A DNA stretch of 64,000 nt from Branchiostoma floridae (lineage: Eukaryota > Chordata > Leptocardii > Amphioxiformes > Branchiostomatidae): the NCBI RefSeq assembly GCF_000003815.2, contig NC_049990.1, positions 924,830-988,829 of the forward strand, written 5' to 3'. Of this stretch, positions 22,946-31,289 are shown one piece after another. Under the pieces are notes generated by a model. That model saw only the letters and a program-made list of their open reading frames with translations, was not told the origin of the DNA and ran no database searches. The number at the start of each line of letters is the position of its first letter. Position 1 is the stretch's first letter. Both the position numbers and the translations under genes were made by a program.

Positions 22946-24243
22946 CATGCTCTGTTCAGTCATTAGTTGAACCTTCCTGACTACTTAGAAGTAATTTTTT
23001 GTGTTTTCTCTTCAGCTTCAGTTTTGGGGTTCACGGAGGATCGATGCTATCCAAACAATCGAGCCAGCATGGCCTAAAGAAACCAAATTTACAGGTTGGT
23101 GAAGTTGTCTTGGATTAAAACTATCGTGGTAACAAAATGCTGTTATCGTACAATTAGATCACATACTATTAGATCATTCTATAGACTTGCATGCAATTAA
23201 CGTGTAATTAAAACGATAATATGCTTAAAATAATCCAATCTTTTAAAAGAAAGTCTCGATAGTGAGATCTTGCAAACATATTTTGTAACGTCAATTCCAT
23301 TAATACTTCCTAGGTGTTCACATATCCCAAGCCGGCCACTACAATAAATTGTTTCTGGTTTCTCATGTATGAAATCAAAATTCAACTGCACAAACAAGTC
23401 ATGCAATTAAAGTGAATAATACAAGAAATCGGTATGACCACTATCTTAACAATATCACAAAGAAAACAAGAACAAAATACTGTCGGCATTACTCAGGTGT
23501 AAAGCTCACTTCCAATCAGAAAGATCCAGCGGTGATAACGACCGTTAAGATATAGCTGATCAGTAACTTACAACTCCTACAGCTTCTGCAGTACTTTTAA
23601 ATTTTCAAACTTAAATTGTCCATACCTTACACAGAATGACAAAACTATCTTGCTGATGATTAGCGACAGCTATACAGAGAGGTTCGTACGCTAAACTTTT
23701 AGTCTTAGTTCTCGTCATATAATTGTAAGCCCTCAAACAACAAATTCGCCAAGTAGGCAAGTCACTGTTGAAATTTCTGCGAGCTCAACATTTTACCTTT
23801 GTAGGCTGAGAATTCAAATCTACTTTTTCTTTAAGCAGTTTCAAAGTATCACCTAGAGTCCGACTAGCATCCTACATGCCTACAACCAGTAGTTTTAAAC
23901 TGAAGTCTCCACAAACCAAGGACTACTTTCTAATACACCGATGAAGGTAAAACATCCAGGTAGTAAGATAGACAAGGTAACAGTTACTCTAATGATTATA
24001 GATTTTCGTGAAGTCAACGTCGAAAGACAGCAGTGGATGCTGTCAAAACCGTCTGACCGTTTCCAAAATCATGCTGCCTGAATAATTGTTAGCTTCGTAA
24101 TAGGCATATACTAGTAATGGTTAATGATGCCCATCCAGATTGTCTGAGCCTAAAAATGTACAGTTTTTTTTTTACATTCCATTGGAGTTTTAATACTATG
24201 CCAGGCTTATTTGAATCCCTGTTTGGTGTCTGTAGAGATGTTG
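22946..24243. other. spacer between the hAT MITE and the LRR-D 3' region
   Basis: No gene. It is homologous to 5890-6415 plus 8365-9030 of unit 1 and 36775-38040 of unit 3. It ends in what was once the 3' end of the LRR coding region (24195-24240 matches the sequence around the LRR-B stop). Confidence 0.6.
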
Positions 24244-24527
24244 GCCAACCAGTCGTTAATCTCTAGGCAGTGCATTACTAACATTGCAGGATCAGAATTA
24301 AGCCAATGGATCCTTTTAATTTCTGAACCCTGGAATATCAGCTCCGATATTAGAGGCTAAAGGGTATCTCAAAAACATTACTACCACATAAGCAGCACAT
24401 AGTGTCACCTAGCGTTCTCCTGGTGTCCCACAACAACGAATTAGAACTCTTTGAATCCAACCAAACAACCAACTAACAGACTACTTTCTTACTTTCTAAC
24501 AGGATGTAGGAGTTTTCTGTTACACAA

Positions 24528-24685
24528 CCAGTTAATCTAACCTAAGCTGATGTTATACAACTTCCTCAGAGCTTCTAACTGAAGTTCTGCTTCTTTTGGG
24601 GTGGCGAGAAGCAGAACTCCAGGTATTGGCTCTGAGGAAGATGTCTAACAGGCATAGAAACGTCAGCTAAGGTGAGATTAACTGG
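24528..24685. repeat. 158-bp hairpin-forming inverted repeat
   Basis: The outer arms CCAGTTAATCT and AGATTAACTGG pair exactly. Further pairs are AGCTGA/TCAGCT, CTTCCTCAGAGC/GCTCTGAGGAAG and GTTCTGCTTCT/AGAAGCAGAAC, around a loop near 24594-24605 (TTTGGGGTGGCG). Confidence 0.85.
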
Positions 24686-24872
24686 TAGACAATGTGTAAA
24701 AGAAAACTTGCAGGTTGTCTTCCCAGCTGTCTCTTTCCACTTAGATTTCCAATTGAAAGTTTTTAGAAATATATCATCGAGCCAGGAAATTACATTGGTG
24801 TACGTGGCTACTTGCAGTGCCTTCGTGGACGTGCTCCATATGTGGCTCTCTTCAAACACGGGACTTCTCGTC

Positions 24873-25473
24873 CTATTCGAGGGACGAACTAAGACGTAAA
24901 TAGGTACTCATTTTCACATTATTGCATGGAGAGACGTCTTCCAAAGTGCCTTTAGGATTTGAACCCGGGACCTCTGGGTTCTGGGCCAAACCACCTGCCG
25001 TCACGCCACACGATCTGACATCAAATGACTCAGTGAATGGCTGAGACTGGCCCTGCCCTGTCTGACCATGACCACTGGTCACTACAGCAGCTTTAGGGTT
25101 TGGGTTGGATTCAGTGCTGGCCTGAGACTGGCCTTGCTCTGTCTGACCATGACCACTGGTCACTACAGCAGCTGTAGTGTTTGTGTTAGTTTCAATGACG
25201 GCCTGAGGCTGGCCCTGCCCTGTCTGATCATGACCACTGGCCACTACAGCAGCTGTAGTGTTTGTGTTAGTTTCAATGACGGCCTGAGACTGGCCCTGCC
25301 CTGTCTGATCCAGACCACTGGTCACTACAGCAGCAGTGGTGTTTGGGTTGGATTCAGTGATGGCCTGAGACTGAACCCGATCTGCCTGATTGTTTTTGGG
25401 GTGGGGGGCCATATATTCACGATGTCTATCATTTCTCCTGGTCACTGCAGTAGCTATGGTGTTTGTGTTAGTC
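24873..25473 (-). pseudogene. severed distal tail of LRR-D
   Basis: In the frame beginning near 25508 the LRR-tail repeats continue (units with QGQSQAVIETNTNTTAAVV, one REYMAP motif) for about 150 codons beyond the stop of LRR-D. The frame then runs into the tRNA-like insertion and stops at 24873. A 5-base deletion at about 25480-25486 (CGGGACTGG where sister repeats read CGGCCTGAGACTGG) separates it from LRR-D. It would be coding if that deletion were a sequencing error. Confidence 0.65.
24950..25013 (-). repeat. tRNA-like SINE head (A and B boxes)
   Basis: On the minus strand, GGTTCAAATCC (24965-24955) matches the polymerase III B-box consensus. TGGCGTGACGGCAGG (25008-24994) is a weak A box about 28 bases before it. 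The segment does not fold into an obvious complete tRNA, so a tRNA-derived SINE head is the better reading. Confidence 0.5.
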
Positions 25474-28092
25474 TCAATGACGGGACTGGCCCTGCCCTGT
25501 CTGATCATGACTACTGGTTCCTACAGCAGCTGCTGTGCCCGAGTTGGATTTAATAATGGCCTGATATTGGCCCTCAACGTTGTACAAGGAATTAAGCTGT
25601 GAGGCAGTCGGCCCTGTGCCATAAGATAGATTTCTAGCATCAAAGGAGTTAGTGATGGCCACAGGATAACCCTGCCCTGTCTGGCTGTCCATATTCTCAT
25701 ACTGGTGATCATGACCACTGGTCACTACAGTAGCTTTGGTGTTTGTGTTGGATTTAGTGATGGCCTGAGACTGGTCCTGCCCTGTCTGATTATGCTGAGG
25801 GGCCATATCTTCATACTGGTGATCAAGACCACTGGATACTGCAGTAGCTGTGGTGTTTGTGTTAGTTTCAATGATGGCGTGAGACTGAACCTGCCCAGTC
25901 TGATCATGACCACTGGTTCCCACAGCAGCTGTGGTGCCCGAGTTGGATTTAATAATGGGCTGATACTGGCGCTCAACGTTGTACAAGGAATTTAGCTGTG
26001 AGGCAGTCGGCCCTGTGCCATAAGATAGAATACCAGCATCCAAGGATTCAGTGACAGCCTGAGACTGGCCCTGCCCTGCCTGATCAGAACCACTAGCTTC
26101 CTCAGCAGCTGTGGTGTTTGTGTACAAGGAATTAAGCTGTGAGTCAGTCGGCACTGAGTCATATGATAGATTTCTAGCATCAAAGGAGTTAGTGAAGGCC
26201 TGAGGATTATCCTGCCCTGTCTGGCTGTCCATGTTTTTATACTGGTGATCATGACCACTGGTCACTACTGTAGCTTTGGAGTTTGTGTTGGATTCAGTGA
26301 TGGCCTGAGACTGGCCCCGCCCTGTCTGATTGTGTTGAGGGGCCATATATTCATACTGTTGATCTTGGCTACTGGCCGGTACAGCATCTGTGGGGCTTGT
26401 GTTGGATTCAGTGATAGCCTGAGACTGGCCCTGTCTTGTCTGATCGCGTTGTTTGTCTACATCTTCATACTGGTGATCATCATCACTGGTCATTAATGCA
26501 GCTGTGGTGTTTTTGTTGGATTCTGCGATAGCCTTAGACTGACCCTGCTTTGTATGATTGTGTTGTTTGTCTATATCTTCATACTGGTGATCATCATCAC
26601 TGGTCATTAAAGCAGCTGTGGTGTTTGTGTTGGATTCTGTGATGGACTGAGACTGGCCCTGCCTTGTCTGATCATGACCCTTGTTTTCATTCTGGCCACT
26701 TGTCATGACGGAAACTGATGTGTATGTGTTGCTACTAATAGTATTGTGATTTAGCCCTAGAGGAGGATGGCTGGTCCTCCTCTTGCACCAGGTGGTGAGA
26801 GTGATGGTGCCAATCAGGACAATGGCAGTTATTGAACCACAGATAGTGGCAATGAAAACAGCATTGGCTAACTTGGGAGATAATTCATGAGAACTGCGGA
26901 TTTCTGGTTTGTCTGGTGTGATTGCAAGGAGGGAAGGTGGTGTTGCTCTAGCTTGGCTTGTATTGCCTGCAGAACCTGTAGTTGAACCAGAATCGCGCTT
27001 GAAGTACCAGTGATAGCGAGAGGTGACGGTTCCATTGTAACTGTTGTTAGCACTTTTCATTGGGCCAAAAGAGGACTGTGTGGCAAATGTGAAGGCTTCA
27101 GGGCGCGCTGTTGGACCAGCATTGATTAATGTGCTGCCAAACGGAGAAGATGTTGACACTGGAGATGACTGGAAGGGGGTTTGGATATCAACAGACAGTG
27201 TTGATATGGTTCGTTCTTCACATATCGATCCTTCCAGCATCTGCTTGTCGTCTACGTATACGTTAACCTCTCGTAGCTGTGGTAGATTTACAAATGCACA
27301 GGGCTGAATCTCTGTTATCTTATTGGACTCCAGATACAAGTTTCTGAGGCTGGGTAGGTCTGCAAATGTGCCAGTTCGAATCATTGTTATCTGGTTGGAG
27401 TCTAGGTCCAACGTAAAGAGCTCCGGCAACTCTGCAAATGTGCTAGTTCGAATCATTGTTATCTGGTTGGAGGACAGGATTAGTATTTGAAGCCGGGGTA
27501 ACTCTGCAAACACACCAGGATCGATCTTAGCTATCTTGTTGTTGTTCATCGATAACTTTAAGAGACCGGGTGTGTCTGCAAATGTACCTGCCTGAATCGT
27601 TGTTATCTGATTGAATGACAGGTCGATAAAGCCGAGATGGGGTAACTCTGCAAACGCACCCGGCTCAATCCTTGTTATGTTGTTATGGGCCATGTATAAC
27701 CATTCTAGCCGACATAGACCTGCAAATGTGCCATTCTGAATCATTGTTATGCTGTTGCGGGACAAGCACAAAGAAGAGAGATTGTATAGCGGTGCAAATG
27801 TACCTGCAGGTATATTTGTTATGTGGTTGGATAACAGGTCCAACCTATTTATTCTGCTCAGCTTAACAAATGCATCGGGCTGAATCTTTGTCATCAAGTT
27901 ATGTTGCAAAGATAAGAGTTCGCCATGTTCAATATTCTGAGGGATGCTGGTGAAACCACGCTTGCTCCAACACCCCGGTTGGTCTGGTCGGCAAGTATGA
28001 GAGTCTCTACAGAAAGCTTCTGACACGTTGGACTCATTCAGGAGGAGGAGAAGAAAGATCAGCACGTGACGCAGCTTTTTCCACATGGTCAT
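25474..28092 (-). CDS. LRR-D: single-exon LRR transmembrane receptor with tyrosine-repeat tail, truncated by frameshift
   Basis: Predicted membrane receptor of 872 residues with the layout of LRR-B: leader, about ten LRRs, cap, Ser/Thr linker, membrane helix with CKRR, repeat tail. The homologous start in LRR-B and LRR-F corresponds to the second ATG (28086); the first ATG adds two residues. The N-terminus before the LRRs is longer than in its sisters and has four extra Cys (CRDSHTCRPDQPGC region), a fuller LRR N-cap. The LRRs are more diverged from B and F than those two are from each other. The tail carries YEDI, YEDV, YEYM, YKNM, YEDM, YENM and YQAI. It ends early at SRH because of a 5-base deletion. 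Confidence 0.8.
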   Translation of the reverse strand: MTMWKKLRHVLIFLLLLLNESNVSEAFCRDSHTCRPDQPGCWSKRGFTSIPQNIEHGELLSLQHNLMTKIQPDAFVKLSRINRLDLLSNHITNIPAGTFAPLYNLSSLCLSRNSITMIQNGTFAGLCRLEWLYMAHNNITRIEPGAFAELPHLGFIDLSFNQITTIQAGTFADTPGLLKLSMNNNKIAKIDPGVFAELPRLQILILSSNQITMIRTSTFAELPELFTLDLDSNQITMIRTGTFADLPSLRNLYLESNKITEIQPCAFVNLPQLREVNVYVDDKQMLEGSICEERTISTLSVDIQTPFQSSPVSTSSPFGSTLINAGPTARPEAFTFATQSSFGPMKSANNSYNGTVTSRYHWYFKRDSGSTTGSAGNTSQARATPPSLLAITPDKPEIRSSHELSPKLANAVFIATICGSITAIVLIGTITLTTWCKRRTSHPPLGLNHNTISSNTYTSVSVMTSGQNENKGHDQTRQGQSQSITESNTNTTAALMTSDDDHQYEDIDKQHNHTKQGQSKAIAESNKNTTAALMTSDDDHQYEDVDKQRDQTRQGQSQAITESNTSPTDAVPASSQDQQYEYMAPQHNQTGRGQSQAITESNTNSKATVVTSGHDHQYKNMDSQTGQDNPQAFTNSFDARNLSYDSVPTDSQLNSLYTNTTAAEEASGSDQAGQGQSQAVTESLDAGILSYGTGPTASQLNSLYNVERQYQPIIKSNSGTTAAVGTSGHDQTGQVQSHAIIETNTNTTATAVSSGLDHQYEDMAPQHNQTGQDQSQAITKSNTNTKATVVTSGHDHQYENMDSQTGQGYPVAITNSFDARNLSYGTGPTASQLNSLYNVEGQYQAIIKSNSGTAAAVGTSSHDQTGQGQSRH

Positions 28093-28573
28093 CTGTCAAC
28101 TGAACAGAACAGGAAGGTCGTCTGTAAAACCTAATCTAGTCAATATATCGCAATTTGATGTCAATTTTTAAGTAAATCTCGACTGGAAAAGTGTGTAACA
28201 AGCAGTTAATTTACCGTGTTTTGCGAAATGGTTGTGTTGATTGTCTTAAGCTGACTGAATGAATATTAATATTTAGGTTGTTTACTCTTTTTTGCTGACG
28301 TATTTCTGACTTTGTTTGCACATTCTAGATGATGAAATCAACAGATGAATGGACATTGCAAAAACCTCTTCCAGAAACGTTCATCTGCCTATTTCTGGAC
28401 TACACGGTTCGTTTATACCCTATAGTCACTCCCGTCGAAATAATTTGATGATATTTCTTTGCATGTTCCTACATGTAGTCGGTCTACTATAACATGAAGG
28501 GCTAAAGGCAAACTATCAATATATGTAGTGTTAGTAATAAACGGGGAGACAAAGCAGTTATAGGAGACCGGCA
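28093..28573. other. 5' flank of LRR-D
   Basis: No gene. It is homologous to 12394-14050 and 40936-41730 after removal of unit-specific inserts. It probably includes the LRR-D promoter; no clear TATA box was found. Confidence 0.5.
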
Positions 28574-28862
28574 TCTTCTTCGGAGGCATCTTCTCTGGAT
28601 AGTTTTAAAGAACGCTTGCAGATAGACGTGCAAAAGTTAGGTGTGACGGGTCGTTCAGTGTAATATAACCAGCTGCTGCCGCGCCGCGTGCCTGCGAAAC
28701 TGGTGTGTTACGCCGAAGAGTGGTTGTACCGGCTATATAGATACAGATACAGAAGCTGGTGTGTTACGCCGAAGGGCGGTTATACCGGCTATATAGATAC
28801 AGATACAGAAGCTGGTGTGTTACGCCGAAGGGTGGTTATACCAGCTATATAGATAAGGATAC
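28574..28862 (+). mobile_element. truncated retroelement end with 9-bp target duplication and internal tandem repeats
   Basis: Flanked by AGACCGGCA at 28565-28573 and 28863-28871; units 1 and 3 have a single copy. The start encodes a retroelement-like C-terminus (SLDSFKERLQIDVQKLGV, then a stop). The 3' part is three copies of a unit of about 57 bases ending in GATACAGATACAG, a typical LINE 3' microsatellite. Confidence 0.75.
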
Positions 28863-29221
28863 AGACCGGCAGACGTAAAGCCAGACAAAAACGCCGGAGT
28901 CGAACCTCTGCTTTCAGCAGTGCGAAACAAACAGATTTAGATTACTGTGATCATGTGATATGGTTGACTTCTGTTGATTGTCTGATGCTGGCTGTTTGAA
29001 TGTTCATTTTGTGTTTTTTACTCTTTTTGTGTAATAAGTCTCATAAATATGTTTCATATCTCCACATTTTGTAACTGACATTTTCTAACAAACTGTCATT
29101 TGTATAGAAATGAATCACTTAGTAACTCTCATCTGAAATAATTGATGATCTTCATTTATATTCTAACGTAGGCTTAATGCATTAGTTTTACTATTGTTTT
29201 AATAACTAAATGTAAAAGAAC

Positions 29222-29467
29222 CTGCCACATGTGCGTGGGTGCGATGTGTGCGGATCAAACCATTCCGGCCAAAATGGGGTAGGGAATTTCCCGAGCAGCC
29301 TCGTAACCCCTGCTTCGCCTATTGAGTCAGTGAAGTCAAGCTTGCCTAAGCTTGATGTTTCTGACTTAGGGAGAAGAAATGCTGCTACAGTTATCGCTAT
29401 GGGCCGCTCTTCATCTTCATGATGGTAACATCAGGCCCTACGAACCTGATTTAGAAGAAAAAAAGGG
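29222..29467 (+). mobile_element. unclassified insertion with A-rich 3' end, unit 2 only
   Basis: Units 1 and 3 lack this block (compare 14455-14465 and 42115-42125). It ends in GAAGAAAAAAAGG, which suggests retroposition. A frame of 63 codons (29231-29422) resembles nothing I can name. The borders are approximate. Confidence 0.45.
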
Positions 29468-30104
29468 GACAAAACCCTGAAGTGCTAATAGTGAACAGAA
29501 GAAAATAAAACAATTGATCAAAAAATCTAGGATACCACTAAATCTATAGCATACATGCTATCACTAAATCATAATGTGCTTATACAAAAATATAGATGTA
29601 GACAAAAATTTAAGTTGAGAGTATCCATTTTTTGAAGCCTAGAGGGAGGGAATGTTTTTCACAACAGGCGGGAAAACATTTGAACCGGACTGTGGCCTCG
29701 AGAGATGGCATGATCAATCTGCAGAAATTCCGGTTATGGCAGACCATGAAGTCAGAAAAAAGAACAAACAAACAAACAAACAAACAATCACGGCGCAGCA
29801 CCCGTCCCCCACTGTAAGAGTAACATAACCTACAAGCAGATGTCGGGATAAAAAAACTGTCAGTATAAAGCATTTTTCACCGTGGCAGCCAACAGTTGGA
29901 GGACGTCACAATCTTCTGTACAACCTCTGCTTGGAGAATTCAGCACCAGGTAAGCTAAGGCATATAGCAAATGCATGCACAACAGAATTACCTTTAAATG
30001 TTTATCCACCGGCAGAAACATACCTTTGAAGCCACTGAGAACAGCTTCAGGCGGCACCTTGGCCAGGAACTTGAGTAGAATGCCCCAGGCACCAGGTGCT
30101 GGTG
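29468..30104. other. spacer before minisatellite, unit 2
   Basis: No known gene. It includes the conserved 65-codon frame at 29860-30057 (minus), shared with 14856-15050 and 42515-42709. All three copies, and the relic loci, share a donor-like AAAGGTATGT on the minus strand (30022-30032 here). Confidence 0.5.
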
Positions 30105-30550
30105 TGTAGGGTGCGGCCGTCGGTAGCTGGTCCGTAATGGCTCAGGCTGTTGTTGTGGAGGGTGCGGCCGTCGGTAGCTGGTCCGTGATGGCTCAGGCTG
30201 TTGTTGTGAAGCGTGCGGCCGTCGGTAGCTGGTCCGTAATGGCGTAAGGCTGTTGTTGTGTAGGGTGCGGCCGTCGGTAGCTGGTCCGTGATGGCTCAGG
30301 CTGTTGTTGTGGGGGGTGTGGCCGTCGGTAGCTGGTCCGTGATGGCTCAGGCTGTTGTTGTGTAGGGTGCGGCCGTCGGTAGCTGGTCCGTGATGGCTCA
30401 GGCTGTTGTTGTGTAGGGTGCGGCCGTCGGTAGCTGGTCCGTGATGGCTCAGGCTGTTGTTGTGTAGGGTGCGGCCGTCGGTAGCTGGTCCGTGATGGCT
30501 CAGGCTGTTGTTGTGTAGGGTGCGGCCGTCGGTAGCTGGTCCGTGATGTC
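30105..30550. repeat. 51-bp minisatellite, unit 2, about 9 copies
   Basis: Same 51-base monomer as at 15099, longest of the three arrays. One monomer is altered (GGCGTAAGGC near 30240), which shifts the otherwise open minus-strand frame. Confidence 0.95.
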
Positions 30551-31289
30551 GTGTGGTAAACAACCTGGAATTAGTCTTCCCTACAGGTCTGGGCTGATTG
30601 TCTGAAGCAGGCTATTTATATTAACATTAATATTCATGATGTAAAATGAAATCATGATGCAGGTTTTATAATACACGTCAGATCAAAGTTTATTGCACCC
30701 GTCACAGGTTTAATGTAAGGAAAGGCGTTGTATACGGTCGACTACTGGCTGCTAAGATTAATCTTGTTCAGTACTACTATTCAAAGCTACATTAAGTATT
30801 CAAAGCATTTTAATAGAAGAAATAACGAGAGTTCAACGGTCTCATACCTTCACCGATTAATTACAACATCAGTGAAATATAGACACAGCACTGGATTCAA
30901 ACTGCAAATTGACTTTAGACATAATACGGAAGAAGGAATGATGTGTTAAGTTATATATATATTTTTTAATTGGGAAATCATGTTGCAAAGCATCTCTAGT
31001 ACCCTCCACATTTTTGTATGCTTATCATTGACTAAGTAAGCTTGTAACATGTACATAGCTACATCTTAATACTCAAGCCATCACAGCAACCCATCAAACT
31101 GTTACTGTAGGAATTGGTACACTGCAAAGCTAGCTCTCAATTCAAACTTAGTAATGGCCTCAAAACAATGCTCAGTGATTGAAATATCAACACAAGCACA
31201 AAACACACGAAGTAAGATTCTACAAAAATGCTAAGAATGGCAAACAAAAGCTTCATATTTTCTTTTACAAGATTCCACACCGAGAAAAA
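30551..31289. other. 3' flank of RTK-E
   Basis: No gene. It is nearly identical to 42967-43725 and to 15446-15709 joined with 16768-17256. Confidence 0.6.

Larger units (their letters stand above)
24244..25020. mobile_element. composite insertion at the 3' end of LRR-D
   Basis: Units 1 and 3 run directly from the LRR terminal codons into the spacer, while unit 2 has about 780 extra bases here. The insert contains a long inverted repeat (24528-24685) and, at its LRR-facing end, a tRNA-like promoter region (24950-25013). I do not recognise a named element. Its breakpoints are set by comparison with LRR-B and could be off by about ten bases. Confidence 0.6.
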
